A DNA stretch of 64,000 bases. It comes from Nocardia sp. BSTN01 (lineage in GTDB: Bacteria; Actinomycetota; Actinomycetes; Mycobacteriales; Mycobacteriaceae). Of the stretch, positions 28,675-37,437 are shown piece after piece. Position 1 is the stretch's first letter. Every line of letters starts with the position of its first letter. The translations under genes and the position numbers were made by a program. The notes beneath the pieces were generated by a model. The model was not told where the DNA came from, did not search any database, and was given only the letters and a program-made list of their open reading frames with translations. The DNA is taken from assembly GCF_015354405.1 (NCBI RefSeq), contig NZ_JADKYP010000002.1:248001-312000 (forward strand), given 5' to 3'.

Positions 28675-30605
28675 CGCACGATCCCGCCCGTCAATCCCGG
28701 AACCAGGAAGCGGCGCCAGGTCATCAGCAACAGCAGCACCGGCGGGACCGTCGACAGCAGTGCCCCGGCCGCGAGATGGGCGGCGTTCTCCTGGAATTGC
28801 CGCGCGTCACCCCACAGCAGCAGCGACCACGGACTGACATCGGCGCCGCTGACCATCAATCCGATGAAGAAGTCGTTCCATACCTGAATCAGTTCGAGCA
28901 CCGCGACCGCGCCGACGGCGGGCCACGCGGTCGACACCACGCGGCCCAGGACGGCCCACGGCTTGGCCAGCCCGTGCAGGGCGTCGGCCGCCGGACCGTC
29001 CGAGGGCGCGAGCAGCGCCCCGCGCAGAATCAGGATCGCGATGGGCAATCCGATCGCGGCGTGCACCACGATCAGCGAGGAGAACGAGGTCCCGGTCAGT
29101 CCCATCCGCTCGATGACGCGCCGGATCGGTCCGACGTAGAGCTGCGCGGGCAGCACGGTGAACACCACCAGCACCACCACCGCGATCCGCGAACGCAGCG
29201 CGTCGGCGGGCAGCGCGGCGAGCTGATGGGCGACCGGGAACGCCGCACCGATGACGAGGACGGTGGCCCACACCGCCACCCAGCCGGTATTGGCCATGGC
29301 GTGCAACAACTCTCGGTGCTGCCACACCGATCCGGCGCCGGCGAGGGCGGGCCCGTCGGCGCCCACCCAGCTGAACACCACCAACGCCAGCAACGGCCCC
29401 AGCGACAGCGACGAGACCGCCACGAGCCGGAGGACACCGCGCGCGGTGCGCCGCGCGCGGACCGGATCGGCGCTCGGGCGGCGCATCCAGCCGACGCGGT
29501 GGCGGCGCACGTCGGTCTGCAGAATCCACGCCGCCGAACCGACCAGCACCGCCAGTGGCAGCGAATAGGCCGCGGCCACACCGGGATCGGCATCGGGATC
29601 CGAGACCAGCCGCCACCAGTGCACGGTCGCCGAGTCCAGCGAATACTGCAGCGATCCCGGCACCGCGATCAGGATGATGTCGAAGATCCGCGCCGCGGCG
29701 ACGGCGACGACGAGGCCGAGAATCAGGAAGACCGGTCGTACCAATTCGAACAGCCGGGCCCGGGTCCGGCCCGCGCCGCGCGCGTCCTCGAGGTAGCCGC
29801 GCCGCACCGGATCGGCTTCGATGGCGGCGATCGCGGCGCGGAACAACGCGAACAGCGCACCCAGCCAGCACCAGACGAAGGCTGCGATCAGCAGGGTCAT
29901 CAGCCAGACGCGCTGCCCCGCCACGCCCGGGACCGGCATCCGGTAGTCGGGATTCTCGGCCAGCAGGCGCAGGGCCAGTCCGGCGACGAACGCGGAAACG
30001 CCGAACGGCAGGATCAGCGGTGGCCACGGCCACCAGCCCCGGCGGCCACGCCAGGCCAGTTCCAAGGCCAGGACCAGCACGGCCAGCGCACACAACACCC
30101 ACACGAGAGTCCGGACATAGGCGCCGCGCCCACCGGGCCCCAGCTCGACGCCGATTCCCCGGATCGTCACCACGAGCGCGATCGCCACGACGGGCCACCA
30201 CAGCGAACGCCATCGAATCCGTGCGACGAGACTCGCGCCGTCCGGGGCCTCGCGGCGAAATACGGTCGGCCACAGGTGATTGCGCAGCAATGTCCAGCGA
30301 CCACGCACTACCGCCGCCAGCAGTGCGCGCACCGCCTCGTCCCGGCGCCACAGCAGCGTGCTCGCCGCGACCAGTACCACCAGCAGCGCGCACCAGCCCA
30401 CCATCGCCCACTGTGCGCGGACCGCGGTCCAGACCGTGGTGGCGGCCGGCCCGGCCAGCAGCAGCAGAATCAGCACCAGCGCCGGCAGCTGCGCGGGCCA
30501 CATCGACCACCGCCGAGGGTGGCGCCCCGGGATCACCGGACCGGCGATGCGCGTGAGCGCCGGCTCCAGATCCAGTCCGTGCGCGTGGATGTGCCCGGCC
30601 GTCAT
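28671..30605 (-). CDS. Fused double ABC-importer permease (MalF-MalG-like fusion)
   Basis: This 644-residue protein has more than ten hydrophobic helices and two permease-type coupling loops. The first half has EDARGAGRTRARLFELVRPV and the second has DALHGLAKPWAVLGRVVSTA followed by ELIQVWNDFFIGL, which matches the sugar-type MalG EAA region. It therefore looks like two transmembrane subunits joined in one chain. Both ends overlap neighbouring genes by ATGA (binding protein upstream, TPR-like protein downstream). No ATP-binding subunit is encoded in the operon or elsewhere nearby, so it must borrow one or be non-functional. Confidence 0.8.
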   Translation of the reverse strand: MTAGHIHAHGLDLEPALTRIAGPVIPGRHPRRWSMWPAQLPALVLILLLLAGPAATTVWTAVRAQWAMVGWCALLVVLVAASTLLWRRDEAVRALLAAVVRGRWTLLRNHLWPTVFRREAPDGASLVARIRWRSLWWPVVAIALVVTIRGIGVELGPGGRGAYVRTLVWVLCALAVLVLALELAWRGRRGWWPWPPLILPFGVSAFVAGLALRLLAENPDYRMPVPGVAGQRVWLMTLLIAAFVWCWLGALFALFRAAIAAIEADPVRRGYLEDARGAGRTRARLFELVRPVFLILGLVVAVAAARIFDIILIAVPGSLQYSLDSATVHWWRLVSDPDADPGVAAAYSLPLAVLVGSAAWILQTDVRRHRVGWMRRPSADPVRARRTARGVLRLVAVSSLSLGPLLALVVFSWVGADGPALAGAGSVWQHRELLHAMANTGWVAVWATVLVIGAAFPVAHQLAALPADALRSRIAVVVLVVFTVLPAQLYVGPIRRVIERMGLTGTSFSSLIVVHAAIGLPIAILILRGALLAPSDGPAADALHGLAKPWAVLGRVVSTAWPAVGAVAVLELIQVWNDFFIGLMVSGADVSPWSLLLWGDARQFQENAAHLAAGALLSTVPPVLLLLMTWRRFLVPGLTGGIVR

Positions 30606-31897
30606 CGCGCTCTCCGTTCGAATTCGTCGAGTGCGCACACCGCGTGATCGACCGCCGCGTCGAGTCGCTCGGCGTGGCCGTCGCCGACGGTGATGAGCAG
30701 GTCGGTCAGCACCCGCCACAGGCCGTCGCGCCGCCCGGCGGCGCCGATGAGATCGGCGAAATCGAACGCGGACCACGAATGCAGTTGGTCGGCAACCGGA
30801 TCCAGCATCGGCGCGTGGTCCGGGACGGTGCGCGGACTGGGTGCCAGGAAGCCGCCGTAGTCGCCGATCCAGGCCGCGACGGCGCCCGGCGCGGTCAGTG
30901 CGCCGAGCACCGGCACCGCATCGTGGGCGCCGGCCGCGGTCGCGACGATCACGTCGCCGCCGCCGATGGCCGGGCGCGGGCCCCCGGGCGCCACCGCCGG
31001 AAAGGGCATCACGCCCACCGCGTCCGCGGGCCGGCCGGCCCGGCGCAGGCAGCTGCGCACGATGGGTTCCGCGAAATCCGGAGCCACCACCATCGCGGCG
31101 GTGCGTCGTTCGAACACCTCGCGCACCGATTCCGGAAATTGCCGGGTCAGGGTGGCGGCAATGCCGCCCGGGAAGGTGCCGCGCGGCGCCCACATGGTGC
31201 CGAGGCGGTGCAGGGTCGCCCGCACCGCGTCGCGATCCCACTCCCGCGGCCGGTCCGGCTCGCCGGCGGCAGCCAAATCCTCGTAGTCCCAGGCGGATTC
31301 GCCGTAGAGGATGTTGCCGAACAGATCGGCCAGCACCCAGCCGTCGGCACCGCCCAACGCCAGCGGACGGCGCGCGGTCGCCGCCGCGATCCGCTGCGGC
31401 CAGTGCGAGACGGTCCAGTCGCGCGGGTCGTCGCGCGGCCGGTCGCCGCCGAAGGCGTAACGGTCGTACCACACCAGCGACTTGTCGGCCGCCTTGAACG
31501 GAATGCCGTAGAGCGCACCGTCTTTCCACAGCAGCGAGCGCCACCGATCCGGATAGCGCGGGCCCGCCGCGTCGTGCCACAGCGTGGGCGGCAGTGCCCG
31601 CAACACCCCGCCCGCCAGCTCAGCGATCCGGCCGACCTCAGGCAACATCACCAGGTCGGGGGCGGAGCGGCCGCGCGCCTGCAGGGCCGTATCGATATCG
31701 TCGCCGAGCGGCAACACCGCGACCGTGGCACCCAGCCCCGCATCGTCGAGCACCCGGCGGAACGCGGCGAGCTCGGATCCGCTCCAGGGCACCGCGATCC
31801 GCACCGAGGCGGGATGCCCGAACAACACTCCGGGGGCGCATGCGGTCAGCACCGGCGCCAACGCCGCGGCACGCAGGACCGCCCGCCGTGTCGCCAT
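30602..31897 (-). CDS. ABC-type solute-binding lipoprotein (sugar type)
   Basis: This 431-residue protein starts MATRRAVLRAAALAPVLTAC, a short twin-Arg-like signal ending in a lipobox Cys. The body resembles extracellular solute-binding family 1 proteins: DLVMLPEVGRIAELAGGVLR, KDGALYGIPFKAADKSLVWYD and a paired-lobe pattern. ATG 31897 is preferred over GTG 31957 because the longer form begins inside the terminator hairpin of the upstream operon and would bury the signal peptide. It overlaps the fused permease gene (ATGA). The ligand is unknown. Confidence 0.8.
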   Translation of the reverse strand: MATRRAVLRAAALAPVLTACAPGVLFGHPASVRIAVPWSGSELAAFRRVLDDAGLGATVAVLPLGDDIDTALQARGRSAPDLVMLPEVGRIAELAGGVLRALPPTLWHDAAGPRYPDRWRSLLWKDGALYGIPFKAADKSLVWYDRYAFGGDRPRDDPRDWTVSHWPQRIAAATARRPLALGGADGWVLADLFGNILYGESAWDYEDLAAAGEPDRPREWDRDAVRATLHRLGTMWAPRGTFPGGIAATLTRQFPESVREVFERRTAAMVVAPDFAEPIVRSCLRRAGRPADAVGVMPFPAVAPGGPRPAIGGGDVIVATAAGAHDAVPVLGALTAPGAVAAWIGDYGGFLAPSPRTVPDHAPMLDPVADQLHSWSAFDFADLIGAAGRRDGLWRVLTDLLITVGDGHAERLDAAVDHAVCALDEFERRAR

Positions 31898-31933
31898 CCC
31901 CACCCCCGAGTCCGCGTGCCCTGCACCGAAATT

Positions 31934-31970
31934 CGAATGCCGGTCCGCATGATTCACGGACCGGCATTCG
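31934..31970 (-). terminator. Intrinsic terminator after SPFH gene
   Basis: CGAATGCCGGTCCG (31934-31947) and CGGACCGGCATTCG (31957-31970) form a perfect 14-bp stem with a 9-base loop, 27 bp after the SPFH stop and before the solute-binding-protein start. On the minus strand it is followed by AATTTCGG. Confidence 0.8.
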
Positions 31971-31997
31971 GATCATCGCTGAAATACGGTTACCCCG

Positions 31998-33242
31998 TCA
32001 ACGTCCCGGATACTCCGGCGGCTGCCACGGCCGGCCGCCCGCATCGCCGGGGCGCGGCGCCGGTTGCTGCTGCTGCGCGGGCGGCGACGGCGGAATGGGC
32101 GCGCTCTGCGGCGGCAGATGCCGGGGCTGATTGGGCGCGACCAGCGGCGAATCGACCGGTGTCGCCGCCGCGGCCTCGGCCGCGCGCACCGCCCGCTCGG
32201 CGGCCGGATCGGTCTTGATGTCGAACCAGTCGGCCACCTCGTCGGCGTCGTCGTCGGGTGTGCCCGCGGCGCCGTCGTCGCTGGGCTCGTAGCGGAAGAC
32301 GCCGTCCTCCCCCTGCGTGCCGAAGTTGCGGGCGAAACCTTCCAGCGCCTTGCCGAAGTCGCTGGGCACCATCCACACCTTGTTGGCGTCGCCCTTCGCC
32401 ACCAGCGGCAGCGTCTGCATGTACTGGTAGGCGAGCAGCTCCGGGGTAGGTTTGCCGGATTTGATTGCGGCGAAGACCTTTTCGATCGCCTTCGCCTGGC
32501 CCTGAGCCTGCAGGTAGGCGGCGGCGCGTTCACCCTGGGCACGCAGGATCCGGCTCTGCCGCTCACCTTCGGCGGACAGGATGGCCGACTGCTTGGAACC
32601 CTCGGCCGCCAGGATCTGGGACTGCTTGGCACCCTCGGCCGTCTTGATCTGCGCCTCGCGATTACCTTCCGCGGTGAGGATTATCGCGCGCTTCTCACGG
32701 TCGGCCTTCATCTGCTTCTCCATCGATTCCTGAATCGACGGCGGCGGATCGATGGCCTTCAATTCCACTCGCGCCACCCGCAGGCCCCAGCGACCGGTCG
32801 CCTCGTCGAGGACGCCGCGCAGCTGCGAGTTGATCTGGTCGCGGGAGGTCAGCGTCTCCTCCAGGGTCATGCCGCCGACGACGTTGCGCAGGGTGGTGAT
32901 GGTCAGCTGCTCGACCGCGGCGATGTAGTTGCTGATCTCGTAGACCGCGGCCTGCGGGCTGGTGACCTGGAAATACACCACCGAGTCGATCTGCACGGTG
33001 AGGTTATCCTGGGTGATCACCGGCTGCGGCGGGAACGACACGACCCGCTCGCGCAGGTCGACCTTCGCGCGGATCCGGTCGGCGAACGGGACCAGGAATG
33101 TCAACTGGCCCGATACGGTGCGCGAATATCTGCCCAGCCGCTCGATCACCGCGGCCTCGGCCTGCGGTACCAGCGCGATCGACTTGAAGACCACCACCGC
33201 GACCAGCACCACGATGACGATCGCGACGATCAGTACAGCCAT
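31998..33242 (-). CDS. SPFH/band-7 (stomatin-like) membrane protein
   Basis: This 414-residue protein has one N-terminal membrane helix (IVAIVIVVLVAVVVFKSIAL), the SPFH domain (residues about 25-200, AAVIERLGRYSRTVSGQLTFL, VDLRERVVSFPPQPVITQDN) and a long coiled coil made of near-repeats of AEGxxQSxIL (about 200-250), then a Pro/Gln-rich tail. It matches the mycobacterial Rv1488 type (QmcA-like) and is encoded directly after NfeD with a one-base TAATG overlap. SPFH/NfeD pairs organise membrane microdomains and quality control. It ends at a strong terminator. Confidence 0.92.
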   Translation of the reverse strand: MAVLIVAIVIVVLVAVVVFKSIALVPQAEAAVIERLGRYSRTVSGQLTFLVPFADRIRAKVDLRERVVSFPPQPVITQDNLTVQIDSVVYFQVTSPQAAVYEISNYIAAVEQLTITTLRNVVGGMTLEETLTSRDQINSQLRGVLDEATGRWGLRVARVELKAIDPPPSIQESMEKQMKADREKRAIILTAEGNREAQIKTAEGAKQSQILAAEGSKQSAILSAEGERQSRILRAQGERAAAYLQAQGQAKAIEKVFAAIKSGKPTPELLAYQYMQTLPLVAKGDANKVWMVPSDFGKALEGFARNFGTQGEDGVFRYEPSDDGAAGTPDDDADEVADWFDIKTDPAAERAVRAAEAAAATPVDSPLVAPNQPRHLPPQSAPIPPSPPAQQQQPAPRPGDAGGRPWQPPEYPGR

Positions 33243-33673
33243 TACGGCCCCTTCCAGACGACGGCGTGCGCGCCGTCGATCTTCATGACGTAGACGGTCT
33301 CACCCTCGGCATATTCATCGGCCGGGTCGAACGGGCGTGCGCTCCACACTTCGCCACCGATCTTCACCTGACCGCTGTTCTCGTTCACCGCTTCCAGCAC
33401 CTTCGCCGTCTTCCCCGGCAACGCATCGACATTGGTCGGCGTGGGCGGTGGAGTTGCGAAGCGGCGCAACAACATCGGGCGAACGACGAACAGCAGCCCG
33501 ATGGCGGAGATCGCGAACACCACGGCGTCGATCACCACCGACGTCTGCGCGATCCCGGCAACCCCCGCGGTGATCAACGCCGCGCCGCCCAACATGAGCA
33601 GCGTGAAGTCACCGGTGAGCATCTCGGCTGCGGCGAGCAGAATTCCCGCGACCAGCCATACGATTGCGGCCAC
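33242..33673 (-). CDS. NfeD family membrane protein
   Basis: This 143-residue protein has two to three membrane helices in the first 75 residues (IVWLVAGILLAAAEML, LMLGGAALITAGVAGIA, VFAISAIGLLFVVRPML) and a C-terminal OB fold (LPGKTAKVLEAVNENSGQ, WSARPFDPADEYAEGETVYV), the short NfeD1b form. It is translationally coupled to the SPFH gene and is its usual partner. GTG 33673 is supported by a TACGGT box six bases upstream and the lack of a Shine-Dalgarno sequence. Confidence 0.92.
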   Translation of the reverse strand: MAAIVWLVAGILLAAAEMLTGDFTLLMLGGAALITAGVAGIAQTSVVIDAVVFAISAIGLLFVVRPMLLRRFATPPPTPTNVDALPGKTAKVLEAVNENSGQVKIGGEVWSARPFDPADEYAEGETVYVMKIDGAHAVVWKGP

Positions 33674-33679
33674 GAGTCA

Positions 33680-33685
33680 ACCGTA
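33680..33685 (-). promoter_or_regulatory. -10 box TACGGT, leaderless start of nfeD gene
   Basis: On the minus strand TACGGT is followed by TGACTC and then GTG 33673. Confidence 0.55.
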
Positions 33686-33838
33686 CCGTGCCTGTCCGTT
33701 TTTCCGCGCCTTTAAGCAGGACGAGTCGAGCGGAAACACGCCGGTCACCGGTCCAGATCCGGTGGGCGCGAGCCCTCGTCGGCCGGACCGCTCCGCCGGC
33801 CGGGGCCTCGCCTCCCCCCGAACGGCAAGGGGAACAGG

Positions 33839-33844
33839 TAGTTT
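33839..33844 (+). promoter_or_regulatory. -10 box TAGTTT, leaderless start of DUF3097 gene
   Basis: TAGTTT is followed by seven bases and then GTG 33852, with no Shine-Dalgarno sequence. Confidence 0.6.
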
Positions 33845-33851
33845 CGGCCGG

Positions 33852-34673
33852 GTGAGTGCGCGCGACTACGGTGACATCTATTCCGGACACGCTCGAACCC
33901 GCAAGCGCGCGGTACCGCAGGTGGTGGCCGAACGCGACCTCGTCGCCGAGGACGCGGCCAGCGGATTCTGCGGCGCCGTGGTCGGTTTCGAGCGCACCTA
34001 CGACGGCGATTTCGTCAAACTCGAGGACCGTGGCGGCCGGGTCCGGCTGTTCGCTTTGCGTGAGGCGGCGTTCCTGATCGACGGGCAGCCGGTGACGCTG
34101 GTGCGGCCGAAGGCGACCGCGCCGACCGCGCCCACGCGGTCCGCGTCGGGGTCCACCCGCGTGGAAGGGCTGCGCGCCCGTGTGGCGCGCGCCAGCCGGA
34201 TCTGGGTCGAGGGCGTGCACGACGCGGCGCTGGTGGAACGCGTCTGGGGACACGATCTGCGCGTGGAGGGGGTGGTCGTGGAGCATCTGGAAGGCCTCGA
34301 CCATCTGGCCGCGCGGCTGACCGACTTCGGCCCGGAGCCCGGCCGGCGGGTCGGAGTGCTGGTCGACCACCTGGTCACCGGCTCCAAGGAGACGAATCTG
34401 ACCACCGGCCTCGGCCCGCACGTCCTGGTGACCGGTCATCCCTATATCGATATCTGGCAGGCGGTGCGACCGCAGGCCGTCGGCATCGAGGCCTGGCCGC
34501 AGGTGCCGCGTGGAGAGGACTGGAAGACCGGCATCTGCCGCCGTCTCGGCTGGGGCACCCCGTCGGAGGGCTGGCGGCGGGTCTACAACGCCGTCGACAG
34601 CTTCCGCGATCTGGAAGCGCCACTGCTGGGCGCGGTGGAACAGCTCATCGACTTCGTCACCGAACCGGAGTGA
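33852..34673 (+). CDS. DUF3097 family protein
   Basis: This 273-residue protein is a conserved actinobacterial protein of unknown function, corresponding by position to Rv1486c next to the SPFH/NfeD pair. Recognisable blocks are a short N-terminal tail, GAVVGFERTYDGDFVKLEDR with RVRLFALREAAFLIDG (a beta domain), and a C-terminal half with VEGVHDAALVERVWGHDLR and GVLVDHLVTGSKET. The WVEGVHDA stretch recalls TOPRIM-like folds, but I do not assert an activity. It is divergent from NfeD. GTG 33852 begins right after a leaderless -10 box. Confidence 0.85.
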   Translation: MSARDYGDIYSGHARTRKRAVPQVVAERDLVAEDAASGFCGAVVGFERTYDGDFVKLEDRGGRVRLFALREAAFLIDGQPVTLVRPKATAPTAPTRSASGSTRVEGLRARVARASRIWVEGVHDAALVERVWGHDLRVEGVVVEHLEGLDHLAARLTDFGPEPGRRVGVLVDHLVTGSKETNLTTGLGPHVLVTGHPYIDIWQAVRPQAVGIEAWPQVPRGEDWKTGICRRLGWGTPSEGWRRVYNAVDSFRDLEAPLLGAVEQLIDFVTEPE

Positions 34674-34718
34674 GGACGCCGGTTCCCCGTAGGTCCGCCG
34701 ATTCACAGGTGCCGTGGT

Positions 34719-34724
34719 TACGCT
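34719..34724 (+). promoter_or_regulatory. -10 box TACGCT, leaderless start of DLH-like gene
   Basis: TACGCT is followed by seven bases and then ATG 34732, with no Shine-Dalgarno sequence. Confidence 0.55.
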
Positions 34725-34731
34725 GGCCGGT

Positions 34732-35634
34732 ATGACGCCGCTGCAGCGCTATATCGCAGAGGAGATCGGCACCGACCATGCCGAGGGCCTGCTCAGCCGG
34801 CGCGAGGCGCTGCGGCGGTTGAGCCTGCTCGGGCTCGGCACCCCGGCCGCGGTGGCGCTGCTGGCCGCCTGCGCGCAGCGGTCCGGTACCTCGGAGGGCA
34901 CCACGAAACCGGCCGCGCCGGCGAGTTCCGCGCCACCGCCGGGCACCGCGGCCGCGGTCCAGCCGAGCGCGATCATCTTCCCCGGACCCGACGGCCGCAC
35001 CCTGCAGGCCGCCTGGGCCGCCGCGGCGCAACCCCGGGGCGGAGTCCTGGTGATCCACGAGAACAAGGGCCTCACCGATCACATCCGTTCCGTAGCCGGA
35101 CGTTTCGCCGGAATCGGCTATTCCGCGCTCGCGGTGGATCTGCTCTCCGAAGAGGGCGGCACCGCCACCTTCACCGACCCGGCCGCCGCCACCGCGGCTC
35201 TGGGCAAGGCGCCGCAGGATCGTTTCCTCGCCGATCTGCAGTCCGGAGTGGCGGAACTGGGGCGCCGGGTGCCGGGAAAGAAGCTGGGCGCCACGGGTTT
35301 CTGTTTCGGCGGCGGTCTCACCTGGCTGCTGCTCACCCACGGCACCCGGGAGCTGGCCGCGGCCACGCCGTTCTACGGCCCGTACCCCGAGGGCGGTGAG
35401 ATCACCACAGCCAGTGCGGTCCTGGCCGTGTACGGCGCGCTCGACAAGCGCGTCGACGCCACCCGCCCCGCGGCCGAGGCGGCGTTGAACCGAGCCGGCG
35501 TGCCGCACGAGATCTTCGTCGCCGACGACGCCAATCACGCGTTCTTCAACGACACCGGCCCGAACTATCAGCCCACCGCGGCCGCCGCCGCCTGGCAGCG
35601 CGTCACCGACTGGTACGCGCAGTATCTCGGGTGA
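34732..35634 (+). CDS. Dienelactone-hydrolase-family lipoprotein
   Basis: This 300-residue protein has a twin-Arg stretch (LSRREALRRLSLLGLG) and lipobox LLAAC within the first 48 residues, so it is probably a Tat-exported lipoprotein, with a Thr/Ala/Pro linker. The hydrolase domain carries GFCFGGG (Cys nucleophile), YGALDKRVD (Asp) and DDANHAFFND (His), an intact dienelactone-hydrolase triad. It is therefore an extracytoplasmic Cys hydrolase of unknown ester substrate. ATG 34732 is preferred over a GTG six codons upstream because of the leaderless -10 box. Its stop overlaps the GH27 gene start (GTGA). Confidence 0.87.
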   Translation: MTPLQRYIAEEIGTDHAEGLLSRREALRRLSLLGLGTPAAVALLAACAQRSGTSEGTTKPAAPASSAPPPGTAAAVQPSAIIFPGPDGRTLQAAWAAAAQPRGGVLVIHENKGLTDHIRSVAGRFAGIGYSALAVDLLSEEGGTATFTDPAAATAALGKAPQDRFLADLQSGVAELGRRVPGKKLGATGFCFGGGLTWLLLTHGTRELAAATPFYGPYPEGGEITTASAVLAVYGALDKRVDATRPAAEAALNRAGVPHEIFVADDANHAFFNDTGPNYQPTAAAAAWQRVTDWYAQYLG

Positions 35635-37028
35635 GACGCGCCGACGCGATCCGGCTCGCGGTGCTCGTGGCGGGTGTCGTCGCAGTGGCTGGGGCGGCGA
35701 CCGGGAGCGTGGTGCGTCCGCCGGTGTTCGATCCGGCGCCGGTGCGAGCGACCGCCCCGATGGGGTGGAATTCCTGGGATTCCGGAATTGCGCTGACCGA
35801 GCAGTCGGTGCGCGAGACGATCGACGCGATGGTGTCGGACGGGATGCGCGATGCCGGCTATCGCTACGTCGACCTCGACGCGGGCTGGGCTGCCCCGCAG
35901 CGGAATTCGTCGGGCGATCTGGTAGCGGATCCGGTCCGGTTCCCCCACGGCATCGCCGCGGTGGCCGCCTACGCCCATGACCACGGTATGTATCTGGGTC
36001 TGTATTCGAGTCCCTTCAACGAGATCTGCGGGCAGACCCCGGCGACCGCGAGCCGCGGCCACGAGCTGCGGGACGAGCGGCGATTCGCCGGCTGGGGTGT
36101 CGACCTGCTCAAATACGACTGGTGCCGGACCGACGCGAATCACGACGAGCAGGTTCGTGATTTCGCCCGGATGCGCGACGCGCTGCGATCGACCGGACGC
36201 GGCATCGTCTACATGATCAATCCGAACAGCTCCGCCGACGCCCGCGCCGGCGTCGAATACGACTGGTCGGCCGTCGCCGATTCGGCCCGCAGCTCCGACG
36301 ATCTGATCCCGATGTGGCGCAACACCTTTCCCGAACCCGATATCGGCGGATTCGACACCACGTCGGTCCGCGGTGTCGCCGACGAGGCAGACACCGCGCT
36401 CCGCGCCCGGCCCAGCCGTCCCGGGTACTGGCCCGACCCGGACATGCTGGTCGTCGGACAGTCGCTGTCGCAATTCCTCGGCGCCCATCTGGACGGCCTG
36501 CCCGGAACCGCCGTGCGGTGGCCGGCACTCAGCGCCGACGAGACCGCCTATCTGGCCCGCCGTTTGGGGATCTCCCCGGAAACGCTGGCGCTGCTGCGCA
36601 ATCCACGCACCCTCTCACCCGCCGAGGAGCAGACGCACCTGTCGCTGTGGGCGATGCTGTCCGCACCCCTTATCGCGGGCAATGATGTCCGTACGATGAG
36701 CGAGCCCACCCGCGCGGTGCTCACCGACGCCGGTGTCATCGCCATCGACCAGGACCCCCGGGTCGCCCCCGCGGTGCCGCTGCCTCGCGATCACCGGATC
36801 CTCACCAAACCCCTGGCGGACGGTTCGGTCGCCGTCGCCCTGCTCAACCCCGGCGAGCAACCCCTCACCCTCGCGACCAGTGCCACCGAAGCCGGTCTCG
36901 CACAAGCACAGTCGTACACCGTGCACGACATCTGGGCCGCGACGACGACGGTGACCGACGGCCGTATCCACGCGCCCGACATTCCCGCCCACGGCGTGGT
37001 ACTGCTGAGGATCACTCCCGCCGCGTGA
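35631..37028 (+). CDS. Secreted GH27 glycosidase (alpha-galactosidase type)
   Basis: This 465-residue protein has an N-terminal signal (IRLAVLVAGVVAVAGAATGS) and a GH27 catalytic barrel starting APMGWNSWDS, with DLDAGWAAPQR, the nucleophile block LLKYDWCRTD and an ARSSDDLIPMWRN block carrying the acid/base Asp. The C-terminal 90 residues form the family's beta-sandwich. It removes alpha-galactosyl or alpha-N-acetylgalactosaminyl residues from glycans outside the cell. It is coupled to the preceding dienelactone-hydrolase-like lipoprotein by a four-base overlap, suggesting joint action on an esterified glycan (inference). Confidence 0.9.
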   Translation: MRRADAIRLAVLVAGVVAVAGAATGSVVRPPVFDPAPVRATAPMGWNSWDSGIALTEQSVRETIDAMVSDGMRDAGYRYVDLDAGWAAPQRNSSGDLVADPVRFPHGIAAVAAYAHDHGMYLGLYSSPFNEICGQTPATASRGHELRDERRFAGWGVDLLKYDWCRTDANHDEQVRDFARMRDALRSTGRGIVYMINPNSSADARAGVEYDWSAVADSARSSDDLIPMWRNTFPEPDIGGFDTTSVRGVADEADTALRARPSRPGYWPDPDMLVVGQSLSQFLGAHLDGLPGTAVRWPALSADETAYLARRLGISPETLALLRNPRTLSPAEEQTHLSLWAMLSAPLIAGNDVRTMSEPTRAVLTDAGVIAIDQDPRVAPAVPLPRDHRILTKPLADGSVAVALLNPGEQPLTLATSATEAGLAQAQSYTVHDIWAATTTVTDGRIHAPDIPAHGVVLLRITPAA

Positions 37029-37066
37029 TGTCCCCGGGCGAATGCCGATGTGACAGTGAAAGCCGG

Positions 37067-37276
37067 TTACGGGATGTGCCGGACGGTTCCGTCGGCTGCC
37101 GACTGTTCGATGGCGGCGAGGAGTCGGTGGTGTCGCAGGGCGGTCTCGAAGCTGATCCGGATGTCCCAGTCGCCCCAGTGGATGAATGTCCCGGGCTGGG
37201 TGGCGGTCAACGTCGCGTCGCTGCCGACGAGTTCGAGGCGGAATCCGTAGCGGACGGGGATCGCGTCCGCAGCCAC
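37067..37276 (-). pseudogene. Remnant of a Gfo/Idh/MocA-type oxidoreductase C-terminus
   Basis: A 69-codon frame encodes VRYGFRLELVG, an IHWGDW stretch and a final FETALRHHRLLAAIEQSA helix, the pattern of the last segment of Gfo/Idh/MocA oxidoreductases. No Rossmann N-terminus is present upstream: the frame runs into a stop at about 37303. It is therefore read as a decayed gene end rather than a functional protein, though a small independent protein starting at GTG 37276 cannot be excluded. Confidence 0.45.
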
Positions 37277-37281
37277 GGCGA

Positions 37282-37437
37282 TCAGCGATCCGGTTCCGGA
37301 TCACCCAGTTGTGCGCGGATCGCGCCCCACGGGTCGGCGAATGTCCGCGAGCCGTCGCGGTACGGCGACAACCTGCCGAGACACCAGCGCACCACCGGCC
37401 CGAACGGGCGGGTGACGAGGATCGGCCCCGGAGTCAT
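37282..37437 (-). CDS. Possible small protein, 51 aa
   Basis: A 51-codon frame starts at ATG 37437, overlapping the stop of the upstream dehydrogenase gene by ATGA, which is the typical sign of coupled translation. It is Arg/Pro-rich (LVTRPFGPVVRWCLGRL) with no recognised domain. Codon bias is compatible with coding but not decisive. Confidence 0.3.
   Translation of the reverse strand: MTPGPILVTRPFGPVVRWCLGRLSPYRDGSRTFADPWGAIRAQLGDPEPDR

Noticed and set aside
30606-31580. N-terminal extension of the fused permease
   Set aside because: It overlaps the solute-binding-protein gene in another frame; the ATG at 30605 overlaps that gene's stop and begins the conserved part.
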